From Cristatella mucedo (taxonomy: Eukaryota; Bryozoa; Phylactolaemata; Cristatellidae): DNA of 64,000 bases. Position numbers and translations under genes: made by a program. The stretch spans positions 378,501 through 442,500 of the forward strand of contig WPIO01000166.1 of assembly GCA_009760855.2 (NCBI GenBank), written 5' to 3'. Each line of letters opens with the position of its first letter. The stretch's first letter is position 1. The notes under the pieces were generated by a model. It was not told the origin of the DNA. It ran no database searches and was given only the letters and a program-made list of their open reading frames with translations. Below, piece by piece: positions 1 to 11,999 of this stretch.

Positions 1-171
1 TTCCTTTCCTTTAACTTCCTTCCGATCCTTCCCTTTCCTTTCCTTTCGCCTCCACATCCTTTTCCTTCTTATTTCGCTCGCTACGGCCGCGCCGGGCGAC
101 CGTACGCGGCTGGCTCGGCCAATCACGAGCTCGCTCGCCGATTCTCGCGGCCGCGCGGCGTCTCTACGTAA

Positions 172-246
172 AGCGCCTTGAAAGAGATTGAGTTCTCTGA
201 GGGCGCTTTATCAAGTGCATTATTATTAATATTATCATTATTATTC
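172..246 (+). mobile_element. LINE/SINE 3' tail
   Basis: gccttgaaagagattgagtt, ctctgagggcgctttatcaa and gtgcattattattaat match the common LINE tail; nothing upstream of it is retained. Confidence 0.75.
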
Positions 247-437
247 TTATCGTGTCCGCCGCGCTCGCGGACGGCGCGCCGCGGCGACTCGCGCCGCCGC
301 CAATTAGCCGGCAAGTCCAGAGCCGTGAGCGGAGGCGAAGAGTCCTTCCGGCCGCCGGCGGCGGCGGTATTCCCAAAGGTCGTCGCTTCCGGGGTTCACC
401 AATCGGCCGCCGCGCGCCGGAGCGGATCTCGGCGGCT

Positions 438-478
438 GATCTCTGCGCCGCGCGGCGGTGCTGCGCGGCGCAGAGATC
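438..478. repeat. Hairpin, 16-bp perfect stem
   Basis: 438-453 (gatctctgcgccgcgc) pairs with 463-478 across a 9-nt loop. Confidence 0.9.
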
Positions 479-528
479 CTCGGGCCGGCGACCGAGCGAG
501 CGCCGGACGCGTCTGAAGCTCAGCGAAC

Positions 529-553
529 GCAGAGAGCGCTCTGAGCTCTCTGC
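529..553. repeat. Hairpin, 9-bp stem
   Basis: gcagagagc at 529-537 pairs with gctctctgc at 545-553, loop 7 nt. Confidence 0.85.
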
Positions 554-604
554 CCAGAGAGCGAGCGGGCGAATCGCTTGGCCCGTACGAGCGCGAGGCC
601 CGCG

Positions 605-639
605 TTCTGCCAGCGAGGCCCGCGGCCTCGCTGGCAGAA
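605..639. repeat. Hairpin, 16-bp perfect stem
   Basis: 605-620 (ttctgccagcgaggcc) pairs with 624-639, loop cgc. Confidence 0.9.
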
Positions 640-702
640 TCGCCGCCGCCGCGTACCGTCGGATTCGCAACGTTTCGGAGAGACGCCGATTTGCCGCTGG
701 CT

Positions 703-765
703 GCGCGCGCGCACGCGCGCGCGCCTTTGCAATGCGTAACGCGTACGCGTACGCCCTTTGCATTG
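703..765. repeat. Alternating CG/CA tract and TGCAATG/CATTGCA pair
   Basis: An alternating purine-pyrimidine run, gcgcgcgcacgcgcgcgcgc, could form Z-DNA. TGCAATG and CATTGCA flank acgcgtacgcgtacg. Confidence 0.6.
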
Positions 766-769
766 CAGG

Positions 770-1640
770 GTGATTGGACTCGCTGTGCAGCTCTTCCAGG
801 TGCAGCTCTTCTCGCTCAGCCGACAGATGCGTTCCAGGCCACGTGGTCTGACGCGAACGACAGGGTGACGCTCGAAGTTTGTCGCTCTCGCATAAACACC
901 AAGGATCGTTTGCGACGAAATGACAATAAAGATTACCACATTCACGAGTCACAATCAAAGAGTTTGATCCCTTTTTAAGGCACTCTACATGCGCTGTCAA
1001 GGAAAATATTCCTACATCACTCACGAGCGCAGCTCGGGACAGTTCCGGCTGTTAAAAACACAGAAAGCACGGGTCCAGGTCCAGGCAGCCCTATCGAATT
1101 CGGTTCGAGCACGTCGCGTAGTCATTAGAGGCTTGAGTTCAGTGCTGACAGCCGTGGAGCAGACTATCGCGATAGGCTCCAGCACCAGGCCTGTGGTCCA
1201 ATGGTCCAGTCCAATCGAATATTGCGCCACGATTCCGGGCATACGGTATCACAGCATGCCATATAAAGCCGTCTCGACTAATGGAGACTTGCTCGAATAG
1301 AAGCCAAAACCTTCTTCATACTTTCCAAGCTCGAAAATACGCGGAAAAAAATTAGTACTCCGCATGCAGTTTTCTTTTTTCCATGCATGGATGTTATGGA
1401 AGGTTCAGGAAATACTAAGTTCCCATATGCAAAGGTTCTGTTAGTCTGCCTGGCATGATTTCGGTTGGACACATTTGGCTGTACACGTCATATAGATTCC
1501 TAGAGCTCTATCTCATGCAATCATGGACATATACAGCAGAACTTCTAGGCTTTCTCCCGCACACCGCAAGAGCGCACTTCCAGTGCCGAGGTGCGAGGGC
1601 ATGCAACCCTTCACTTGTCTCCAATTTCCGGTCGCTATGC
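770..1640. other. No feature recognised
   Basis: Mixed-composition DNA. I see no conserved frame, repeat family or RNA gene. Confidence 0.5.
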
Positions 1641-1770
1641 AATCTATCGCCGTCTGACTGAACTCCACAAACTTTACAACGACTACGTGGGCGTTAAGCT
1701 TGAGAGTTTTCTAGAGCGCGTGCGCTCAAAGCCTGAGTAGCGGTCTCCGATTCGCATCGCCTGACTCAAG
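1641..1770 (+). repeat. Copy of an unclassified dispersed repeat
   Basis: tgaactccacaaactttaca and ctacgtgggcgttaagcttg resemble 24641-24770. Confidence 0.5.
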
Positions 1771-1981
1771 AAGGCGGTGTGGAAGACGAACGCGCTCGTT
1801 TATGTAGTAGCGCGTCACGTGACTCAAAATGGCGCCAAAGGTGCGCTCGGTTACGTAGTAATGCGTCTCGACCGGCAAATTCAATGGCGAAAGCGAAAGA
1901 TGGACTGCGAAAGCCGCCCAGGGGGCTTCGGCGGGCGGGCGATCGGTCCGCCGCTCGGAGTACGCATGCGTAATGAACGTA

Positions 1982-2010
1982 GCGTCACGCTGAGCTGCTC
2001 AGCGTGACGC
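1982..2010. repeat. Hairpin, 13-bp perfect stem
   Basis: gcgtcacgctgag (1982-1994) pairs with ctcagcgtgacgc (1998-2010), loop ctg. Confidence 0.9.
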
Positions 2011-2606
2011 CCGAAATTCGGCCCCGCCTTCGGGACGGGCGCGCCGCCAGCGCTGCGACACCTTCCGGCTTAGATCGATCGGTTAGAGCCGGCGCTGTCA
2101 CAGGAGTTAGAGCAGGCGCTGTCCGGCAGGAGCGAACATCGACGATATAATACAGCGACAAGAAACGACGGCGCGCGACGCTCAGCCGAAGGCACGAGCG
2201 AACGTCGGCGGCCGCCAGAGCCACCTCCATCTTTTCGGCTTTTTCTGTTTCCGATTCCATGGGAGATAACCGCAAGGCGAACGCGGCCGGCGGCGAAGGC
2301 CGCGTGGGTCGTGCGTAAGCGGACGCTGGCCGTTAGCGGAAGGCGTCGGCGGCGGCGCGTCCGGCGTCGGACTGCGCCGACCGTGCGGGTCGACTCAGCT
2401 CCTCGCGAGCAGCTACGGCGGCCGCCGAAAAAATGGCCGCCGAAATGATATGGCCGCCGAAATATGAATATGGCCGCCGAAAAGAGCGAGCACGCGGCCG
2501 GCGAACGCGGCGATTAAGACGGCTGGCTTGGCCGCCTCTGGCGGCGGCGAGGGGCCGAGTACTATGGCGGCTGGCCCTGGTCACCGCCGCCGCCGCGAGC
2601 CCTCCA

Positions 2607-2656
2607 GGAAAATGAGAGGAGCCGCGAGCCCGCCGCCGCGGCTCCTCTCATTTTCC
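2607..2656. repeat. Hairpin, 20-bp perfect stem
   Basis: 2607-2626 (ggaaaatgagaggagccgcg) is the exact reverse complement of 2637-2656, with a 10-nt loop. Confidence 0.95.
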
Positions 2657-2810
2657 TCCCAAACCTGCACAAAATGCGTTGCCCGTCGCGTCTGCGGGCA
2701 ACGCTCGGCGAGAAACCTCCGACATGCCGCGGCGGCTGCGAGCATGCGGGCAGCCGGCGCCGGGTCGAGAAGCGGGCCGATGAGCGATGGCTTCGGCCAG
2801 AGGGACGCCG

Positions 2811-2978
2811 TGATGGCACACTAGGTAAGGTGGTTGCTTTCACGACCTTGGTCCCGAGGTCGTGGGTTCGATTCCTGCAGTGGGCGATCCTTTATCGCCA
2901 CTGCAAGCGGTGGTGATAGCCGTAAAGGCTCTTCTGTCGCTATACAAAAAGAGGCTGTTTAATCAGCTAGGATCAGCT
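2811..2978 (+). mobile_element. tRNA-derived SINE, family 1, with 10-bp target-site duplication
   Basis: The head is tRNA-like, with a box A-like tggcacactaggtaagg and a perfect box B, ggttcgattcc. The body is gatagccgtaaaggctcttc and ctatacaaaaagaggctgtt. The 10-mer agggacgccg flanks it at 2801-2810 and 2979-2988, which fixes the ends. I do not think the head is a working tRNA gene. Confidence 0.85.
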
Positions 2979-3378
2979 AGGGACGCCGCCGCCGCCGCCG
3001 CGATAGGCGGCCAGCTGCCGGAGACGCTGCCGGCGGGCCGCACGCGTGTAGAGCCCCGCCGCGCCCCGCCCCCCCCCCCCCCCCCGATGGTGCTCGGCGA
3101 TCGAGACGAATCGCGTCGCGCTGCTCAGCATCTGCGTTCGGGCGCCGTCGTAATCGTATGCGAGATCGGGTCAACTTGACCCGCTTCCAGCCGCCGTCGC
3201 ACTCGACGAGCCCTCCCGTCCATCGTCCTTGGTCGCACGCACGTTCAACGCTCGTCCATCGGAGAGGACGCAGCGGACGTCAAGTGACGGAGAGATGAAG
3301 AAAGAGGAGGAAGGAGAGACCGATACACGAGCAGACAATGGGGGGAAACAGACACATGACTGAGTGAGATTTAGTGAA

Positions 3379-3705
<327 letters not shown>

Positions 3706-3999
3706 AGGGAATAAGATACAACTTCCGTACTTGCACGGCCGTGGACCGAGTCGGCGAAAGTCGACTCCGTAAACGAACGGCCGCTTGCCTTTTGTGACCG
3801 ACGCGTCGTCCAGATCCGCCTCAGGTTTTTCCGCTGCTCACGCTGACAGGCTTTCGCGCTCCCACCCCTCTCCTCGTGCGTGCCGCGAGGCCCGCCCCCC
3901 CCCAGGGCGTCGTCGGCGTGAGTGTCGCGGCAGCCCATTCGTCCTCGCGAAGCCGCCGTACATCTAGCGGCGACGTCTTGCGGCCGGCGAGCTGACCGA

Positions 4000-6600
4000 G
4001 GCGTAAAGCATCTCTACGAGGAAATGTCACGCCACAACTGACGGCCATTCGGCGATCGACTCGTCGCTGACCGTCATCGCCGTCTCCCGGCGCGGAGGCG
4101 ATCTGCAGCCGAGGCGTCCGCCGGGCCGGAGATTACGACGCCGCCACCGACATCGGTTCCTGCACGCAGCCGCTCGCCGCGTACAGCAGGCCACCCGCGT
4201 GCGCAGCCTGTCAGCAGTCCTTTCAGCCTGCGCCCGCCCCAACGGCGGCAGCAGCGCGTCAGAACGTGGCGCCGTCGCGGCTAACGGGCGGCTAGCGCTC
4301 CGATCGAGAGCGAGGTGACGAGGTCGCCGACGAGAGCTGGCGCTGGCGCGGTCTGGCACGCTGGCGAGTTGAAAGATTGCGAGCCGCGCGCCAATTAGGC
4401 GAGTCTCGCTGTCGTCGCTGGCGGCGGACTCGGCCCATGCGGCTTCCGGCTTCAACGCCCTCATTTCCGCCTCCGTCTCCGCCCGCGCCCTCAACGAAGC
4501 TCTCCCCCGACCGCTGCCACGGTCCAGCCGCTGCGCAGGGCTTTGCAACCCGGCGGCGGCAGCGGCGGCGGCGGCGGCAGCGGCTGCGGCGACGACGGCA
4601 GTGGCGACATTGACGGCTGGCGGGCCAGCGGCCGGCCCCTGGCTGGGCGTGGCCGCGGCGCACCGACTGAGCGCTCGGACTCGTTAGTGCTTTGACCTTA
4701 GCACCTCGCTCCCGTCCTGAATTTCTTATCGGAGGGCGGACGATGGGTATCCGATGGGTGTGGCTAGCCCAGATAGCCTGCGAGCGCCCTTTAACACCCC
4801 GGGTCGCCGCCGCCGCCGCCGGCCGCGCCCGCCCGACGCCCGCGAGCGCCAAGCGGAGCAGGCGGAGAGCGACAGCGGAGGACTCGGACAGCGGGAGCTC
4901 GTCGTCGTCGTCGTTACCGGCCACTGGTGAGAAGAGAACGCAGCCGTCGCCGCTGGCTGCGCAGCTCAAGCTACGCGAGGCGCGAGCGAGCGCACCTCTC
5001 TCGCCGGGGCACGCAACGGCGGCGGCTGTGGCGGTGGCGGTGACGGCGGGCGGGCGGGCGGGCGGTCGGTCGGTCGGTCGGTCGGGCGGGCGAAGTCCGC
5101 TCTCCAACCAAAGGGCGGCGGCTGACGCCTCGCCTGAAAAGGGTGGAGTCAACATGGCGCTCCGTCGCGTCGGCCGGTCGTAGCCTCCGGGAGCCGATCG
5201 AAGCCCCGCCCCCCCCCCCCCCCCCGCCGCCAGCCACGCACAGTCGACGTCCGCCTGACGATTCGGCGGCAGCGACGACTCGAATGCGGCGCCGGAACGC
5301 CGCCGAACCCGTCAGGTAAGCGGCAGCTCGCCGCCGCCGTCGTCGAAGCGAAGGCCGTACGAGCGCAGCGGCCGGCGCCTCGGCGACGGCGATGACGTCG
5401 TGTGGTCGTCCGTCGGCCCATCCGCCCGCCCGCCCTAAGTGGGCGTGTGCTACTCTGTACTAGGCTCCGGGGCCAGTCGAGCCAGTCGGGCACAGGCCAC
5501 GCCCGCACAGCACGCTGCTGAGCAACGGGCCCTCTCTCTCTTTAATCGGGTGCGGTGGCGGCGGCGGCGGCGCTGACCCGGCGCATTGGTAGGTCCGCAT
5601 TGTCGCGCGGCGGCGGCGCGCTCGGGCGTTTTTGGGCATTCGGTTCGTTCGGAGGTGGCGACTTTCCGCCAACGGCGGAGCCCATCCGCCTTCCATCGCG
5701 GCTCGCAGGGCCGGCACGTGCGCGTGCTGGTGCACCCGCCGGTCGGGTTCGAGGGGAGCGGTCGGACGCGAGAGGCTCGCTGAGCTGGTGCCGCTGCGGT
5801 CTGGCTCGCCGCCTGCCCACCCGCCGGACTGGCGGCAGCGGCTGACGGAACTCACCCCGTCGGCGGCGGCGGCAGCGGCGTTCGACCCGCACCGCCAGCC
5901 CGCTCGCGGCTGGACGCTACCATCAGCGCTGTGGAGGCGGTAGTGAGTCTGCTCAACTGGAATCGGCTGCGTTGCTGCCCCCCCCCCCGGGCGCGCACTG
6001 CTTCCGGCGGGCGACTTCCCCCCACCCACTGAGCGGTAACCGCGCCCGGTGTCGTTTGAGGCTCGCTCTCGGGTGGGCGCCGTTGAGCGTAACGCGCCCG
6101 TCCGTCCGGTTTGCAGGCATCGCTCCCTTCGTTCGTTTCGTCGGCCGCCCGCGCAGCAGCAACCAGGCCAGCAGTCCCATAGCGTTGATGGAGGTGGGGG
6201 GGGCGGGGCGTCCTTCCCTGCTCAGTGTAGACCCGGGCGACTCACGGTGGGAGCGGCCTCCTGATTGGCGGCTTTCCGGCAGCTGCTTGGGTTGCGATCA
6301 GCACGGATCCCCCGGATGTGTTTACTCTTTCTCTCGGAGCTCGGCCCTCGTGGCCCTGGTGGCTGGGCCATCAGCTCGGGGGGGGGGCCGGAGGCGTGGC
6401 CTGAGCTGCCTATGGGGGTGGGGGCTCGTAGTGGTGCTCGGCTGCTGTCAGACGACGGGATACTCTTATGACTGCCCCTCGGCCCCTAAGCCAAAGTGGG
6501 TCGGTCCCCACGCCAGGCCCTGTCGATGTTCTCTTTCTCGGGCCCACCCCGCCCGTCCTCCCCCCCCCCCCCGCGTGCCTAGTGCCTGACGGTCCACCGC
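4000..6600. promoter_or_regulatory. CpG-rich block with a promoter-like core
   Basis: The block is dense in CG. It holds (GGTC)n and GGGCGG tracts at 5045-5095, ccaaccaaagggcggcgg near 5104-5120 and a YY1-like caacATGGCGctc at 5149-5161. A strong donor, gtcag|gtaagc, has GT at 5316-5317. The ATG at 5153 opens only nine codons. I read this as a possible promoter plus non-coding first exon on the + strand, gene unknown. No protein in the block looks conserved. Confidence 0.3.
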
Positions 6601-7012
6601 CACGGTCGGGGGGGCACGGGAATCGTCCTGGGGGTATGTAGGTAGGGTGCTTCAGCAGTGGGGCGACAGTGCCTCTGGGACTACCCGCTGGGCAGAGGCT
6701 GCTAACTAACGCCTGCGGTCCGGGCAGGCAGGGGGCGGGGCGGCCTTGGTTGGAAATGTGCCAGCTAAACTTGCCCGCGAGGCTGGTGTGGGCGCTGCCG
6801 CAGCCGCCGCAGCCGGCCGATCTGGCAGCCGCAACTTCCGGCTCGGATGGCTGGTTAGGAGGCGGTGCCCGGGTTTGTGGGGATTATGGGGGCAGCGCGG
6901 TCAGCTGGCCTAGGTAGGACCGACCGTTCTGCGGTCCAACTAACTACGGTCCACTGGTCTGCCTTGACCGTTCATGCGGTAGGTAGCCAGCAGTGGTGAG
7001 CAGTGCCGAACC

Positions 7013-7015
<3 letters not shown>

Positions 7016-7058
<43 letters not shown>

Positions 7059-7200
7059 GGAGGGAGGGAGGGAGGGAGGGAGGGAGGGAGAGACAGAGGG
7101 AGAGACAGAGAGAGGGAGAGACAGAGAGAGGGAGAGACAGAGAGAGGGAGAGACAGAGAGAGGGAGAGACAGAGAGAGGGAGAGACAGAGAGAGAGGCAG
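7016..7200. repeat. (GA)n, (GGGA)n and GAGACAGAGAGAGG minisatellite
   Basis: A GA tract changes to GGGA, then to about seven units of gagacagagagagg. Confidence 0.95.
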
Positions 7201-7204
7201 GAGA

Positions 7205-8960
7205 TTCTGGTTCCACCAGGTGGTGGGAGGGGGCAATCCGGGCTCCACCACTGGCAACCCGGGTATCGGTTTCCGGGGCTACCGTTCACTGCCAGCTTTT
7301 CAAACGGGCTCGATCGAAGCTGTGCTCCGACGTGCTCCGATGTGCTCCGACGTGCTGCAATGTGCTCCTAATCCGAGAAGCCAATCAGAAAATAAGAAGC
7401 CTCCTGCCACCGAGAGTACCCACTTTTTAGCAGTGCTGCTGACTACTCTTAGCAGTCAACCGACAGCTGCCCTTCTTATCTTTGATGCTCACTCGTTGCC
7501 TAGGCAACCGTCGAAGCTTATTTTGCCTCGACGGTGCTGTTCCACGGCTTTCTCTTTGTCTGTCCAGCGTCCGGCTGTCCAGTGCTGAGTGGCATTCTTT
7601 GTGTCCTCCTCACGGTGCCGCGACGCTCGGGCAGATACATAAGTAAGTGGGACACAAAATCAGGCCACTCGCAGGCAGTGCGACGCTCGGGGCCACTCGC
7701 GCTGCTCGCGCTGCTCGCGCTGCTTTTCCTCCGATTCGATCGGCGACCAATTCTCGATCCACTTCTTGACTCGCAGGCTCCAGTGGCGCCTCCTGGCGGT
7801 GTAGCTAAACGTTGGCCTATTGGCTGGCATAGTGCTGGCGCGTTGGTGTTGGGCTTTCAGCTCTCAGCAAGTGCCACTCGGCAAGGCCTGCAAATGCCGC
7901 CCGCCCATCGTCGCCTCGCAGGCTTCCTGAGCTGCGTGTAGAGAGCTCGACGGGTCTCGGCGCCATGATGGATACCTGGCGCCATGACCTGGAATTAGCC
8001 GACGGAGGTGCACGGTCACACGCTTGTTTGCAGTTGGCCCATTTTAGCTCCCTGCTTCGCATCGCAGATTGTAAAGCAGCTCGTCTACACTGACCAACAG
8101 CGTACATTGAAGCTTGAACCGGATGCTGGCTGCAAGCGTGGGGAGGCAAAGCTGCTACGAGCAGCAGCTTCGACACTTCCTCCTGCATGTTGGCCCGATC
8201 GCATCCGTCCAGCCGCCGAATGCCAGTCAATCTCCATGACTGTGGCCGTGTTCGATTTAAACTGAATTCTAGGTAAAGCACCGCGGCGGCGGCATCGTGA
8301 TTTCGACCAACGCGTTCTACTGATTCGCGTCACGAGAATGCCTTTGATGTCGAGCGCATCGAAGTTTCTCTGCTGGGGGCCCATTGTTGGAGTGGAGCCG
8401 ATGGCCTAGCCCACTCGAGAGGTCGAATCCACGAGAGGGCTACCCCTAGAAAGCGCCGTCTGAACCTTCCAACTGATTGGTTCTGATTGGTTCTGATTGG
8501 TCCAACAGAAGCCGCCCGAGCTTAGGAGTGGCTGCCATCTATCGAGTGACGTCGAGTGACTTCTCCAGCAGTCCTTGTGTTCTGAAGAGCTGTCCCTGAC
8601 GACTGTTAATTGGCCACTACCACAGGCTTGGTGGGTGTGGAGGGCCAATCGGTCCTGGCCCTCATCTCACCCACGGGAGACGACTCCAAGGGGCATGTCG
8701 TCATCCGGCAAGCTTGTCCCCCTCCCCGGGCTTAATCCCAGCTTCGACCTTGGGAGCCACGCAGTATTCTTAACGAAGCTTGCGAATTATACGGTCATTT
8801 TTGAACCCACTATTATACCCATAGAGACGAGCCAGCATGTGTGCTATTTCACGAAATAGTTTAAGCATTCCTTTCCTTTTTAAGAACTTTGCGAGGGTTT
8901 AGTTAATAATTTTCTGGCTCGATTATTTATATCACAAGCTTTTTGCTAGGATACGAGTTT
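7205..8960. other. No gene recognised
   Basis: Only short tandem motifs are visible: gtgctccgac near 7320-7365, and three attggttctg units at 8475-8500. Confidence 0.5.

Positions 8961-8961
<1 letters not shown>

Positions 8962-9015
<54 letters not shown>
8962..9015. repeat. (CT)n microsatellite
   Basis: About 27 CT units. Confidence 0.95.
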
Positions 9016-9016
<1 letters not shown>

Positions 9017-10050
9017 AGTTGCAACTTGGCTAAGTTATCACTACTAACGAAAATCACTAACAAGCATACCAGAAATACCAGAGCAGTGAGCATTCGTTGT
9101 GATTGAGTAAGCTTGATATGTCGATATCCAGTCTGTCTTGATTAAGTGATGCATTTCCGGTATGTGGCCATTTGTGAACTGAATCAGTTACTGCACTTGG
9201 GGCTCTTACGTAATGTAGCCCATCTGGTGAGCAATTGATAAGCAAAGGGAAAAACTGCTGTCGCAGTTTCGAGCCCCCAAAGAGTGTTTAATTCAACCTT
9301 GGGCCGACATCACGGGGTTGACCTGAGCTGACCTCAAGATTTGTGTATCGCCAAAACGGAAACGGCATGGCTTCGATTCAGTCATGGTCAGTCATCGTGG
9401 GAAGATGGCAAGCACGTGACTCTACACTAGAGCTTGGTAGCTGCCTGGCTTGGCGAGTCTAGGGGGGGGTCAATGGTTGTTGTTCACCCCCCCCCCCCCC
9501 CCCCCCCCGCTGGAAAAAGTCCACGAGAGGTAGCTACTATTGGAAGCCAACAACTAGAAAGCGGGTTTGTGCTTGTTCTCGCGACACGTGTGCCTATCCT
9601 AGCAGCCACCAGGACTTGTTTGATACTTGGCTGGGGCTGTCGTGATGGGGGGGGGAGGTGCTTTCGTTCGAGCGCTCCTGTCACTGTCAGGGCTGCTCCT
9701 CTCACGGCTCCTGCACGTATCCAGACACACGAGCCGAGCAGGCCGACCTTCCAGGCCAGAGACGTCGGATGGATGGCCATCAGCTTAAGATGTGTAGGGA
9801 CCGAAAGCATAAAAACAAATCAGGGGGCGGGGCGGGGCGGTAGGGGGTCGTTTGGTAGCAGTTGCCAGGCCGACCGGCGAGGCTCATCGGACCTTCCTAG
9901 GATCGGTCGCCCCAAGAAAGGTCAAGGTTTTCCTTTATGTGAGCTTTACTCCGGAGTACTTCATCTGCATTCAATCCATCTAGAGAACGGCAAGCCGATA
10001 TGGGAAGCGACCAGGCAGTTTTTACTGCATCATATTACCACAGTGGCTGA
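9016..10050. other. No gene recognised
   Basis: It holds the poly-C run and GC-rich DNA; no frame looks conserved. Confidence 0.5.
9487..9508. repeat. Poly-C run of 22
   Basis: Uninterrupted C; comparable runs are at 3069-3085, 5209-5225 and 17163-17183. Confidence 0.9.
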
Positions 10051-10054
10051 CTGA

Positions 10055-10057
10055 CCT

Positions 10058-10090
<33 letters not shown>

Positions 10091-10560
10091 CCTCAAATAA
10101 TATTATTTAATAATAATATTAATCCAGCCCTCAGAGAACTCAATCTCTTTCTAGACACTTTACAATTGTTGTTGGAAAAGAAGCACGATCGATTGGTTAG
10201 TGGTAGCATGCTCAATAAACAACTAGAATAACATGGCTAGGGGTGACACGCACAGGGTCACTCATGCAGGTATGGTTAGTGGCAGCATGCACAGTGTCAG
10301 CCTGTATAAACACATAAAGGCATAAAGGACGAATCACAGGGACCAACTAAATGCTCTCCTAAATAGATGTTAGTTAGATCATAGTTTTTAGTTTCTTTTT
10401 TTGAATGTGGTTAAGTCAGATGTCGTGACGAGAGTCGGGAGTGAGTTCCAGGCTTTGGGAGCGGCGAACTAAAAAAAGACCTTTTACTGACCGACCTAGC
10501 TGACCTTGAAGATGATCTCAAGCTGAGCCCAGACTGTGACCGACTCAATACTGGCCCATA
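10055..10560 (-). mobile_element. LINE 3' end
   Basis: An (AAT)n tract at 10060-10087 is followed by ccctcagagaactcaatctc and then by 3' UTR shared with 63290-63560. It ends with gagtgagttccaggctttggg, quoted in parts: gagtgagttcc, aggctttggg. The sequence past 10480 decays. Confidence 0.8.
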
Positions 10561-10569
10561 TTTTCGTCC

Positions 10570-11860
10570 TCCGGCTTTTGGGGCCTGCCTAGCCCCCCCC
10601 CGGAAGATAATCTTAACGACTTCACTGCCTTGCTGTTTGCAACAACTTGCTGTTGCTCCTGGAAAACCTGAAAGATGGCGGAAATCCGATGCTTAATGCT
10701 CTGCTTGGCCTCTGGCTGCCATACGAATACGGAAATTCGATGCCCGTTTCCGATGCTTTTGTTACACTTGTCGGGCGACCCAATGCAGTCCAACCGGTCC
10801 ACACGAGGCGCCCGAGGACAATCGGCAAACAGAGGTTGCGATGTAGGGGCGTCACCCAGTCACAGTATAACCCGAGAAGTGAATGCAAATGGTTGGTCCT
10901 TCCGTTGTCTTATAGTCAGATCGAACCCAATAGCTGTATTGTTTATCTTGATGGGGCATTCGATTGCCTGACACCTCCCCGTGGCCTCTGCAAGCAGAAA
11001 TGCCAACAATGCAATCCGTGTATGAGTATCATACATATTTTATGTGTATAATACCTAAAGAGAACTTAGTCTCTATCCACGGAGCGAGTGCCTGCGAGCT
11101 CGTGTGCACCCCAGTTTCGTGTGCACCCCAGTTTCGTGTGCACCCCAGTTTCGTGTTCGCCCCAGTTTCGTGTGTCTATGCTCGGGCTATGAATACGTCG
11201 TGTCATCTCTATTATAGTCGAGACACAGTAATCATATCGTAGGCACTCATGTTGCAGAATATGGAGTAATCGCGTAGTACTCGCGTTGCCGAACGGGCGC
11301 CAACTCACGGCGCCGCACCAGAGCTCAGAGTGGACAGACAGAGAGCAGACCGTCTAGGAAGTGGCAGAGGCTCAGAGCTAGAGGCACGCACTGAGAACCA
11401 CGCACGGTCGTTAGGGGGAGCGTTGAAATGAGAAAGTCGCGGTCGCTTGTCCTCTTGCTGCAAACTCGAAGCTCCCTCGCGTTTGCATAACTGGCAAGGC
11501 TAGCTCGCACGTAGATGGTGGCGGTAAGGACAGAAATGAGGTTGATCGTGAGGATAGATGTCAGATTGGTGCTAAGGAGCAGGTTCCGCTCACATACAAC
11601 GGGTGTCAGCGTAGACAGACCAGATGGAGCAGCAGCAGCAGCAGGCTAGCGGTTGCTGACAGTCACGTTCTGCCTAGGTGAGCAGCAGGCTGAAGTCGAG
11701 TGAAAGCTACCCCTCCCTCTTTCCCCTCCCGAGACACACTGTTCAGCAGCAATGAGGCGTGGCTAATTCCAACAGATCCTATTTAACCCCTTCGGCAGTG
11801 GCTGAACCCAGACCGCGAGTGGAAGGAAATAAAACAAGGCTAAATAGGGTGTAGCCACAT
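10570..11860. other. No gene recognised
   Basis: Apart from the 17-bp minisatellite nothing is recognisable. Confidence 0.5.
11102..11172. repeat. 17-bp minisatellite
   Basis: About four copies of gtgtgcaccccagtttc. Confidence 0.9.
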
Positions 11861-11868
11861 AGAAGCCT

Positions 11869-11999
<131 letters not shown>

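Noticed and set aside
2811-2890. tRNA gene suggested by box A and box B motifs.
   Set aside because: The cloverleaf is incomplete and the unit continues into a SINE body with target-site duplication.
4027-6029. Several overlapping frames of 100-290 codons in the CpG-rich block.
   Set aside because: Open frames are expected in GC-rich DNA; none shows a domain or a consistent splice pattern.
11102-11172. Short direct repeats considered as a CRISPR array.
   Set aside because: There are no spacers; it is a contiguous minisatellite in a eukaryotic genome.
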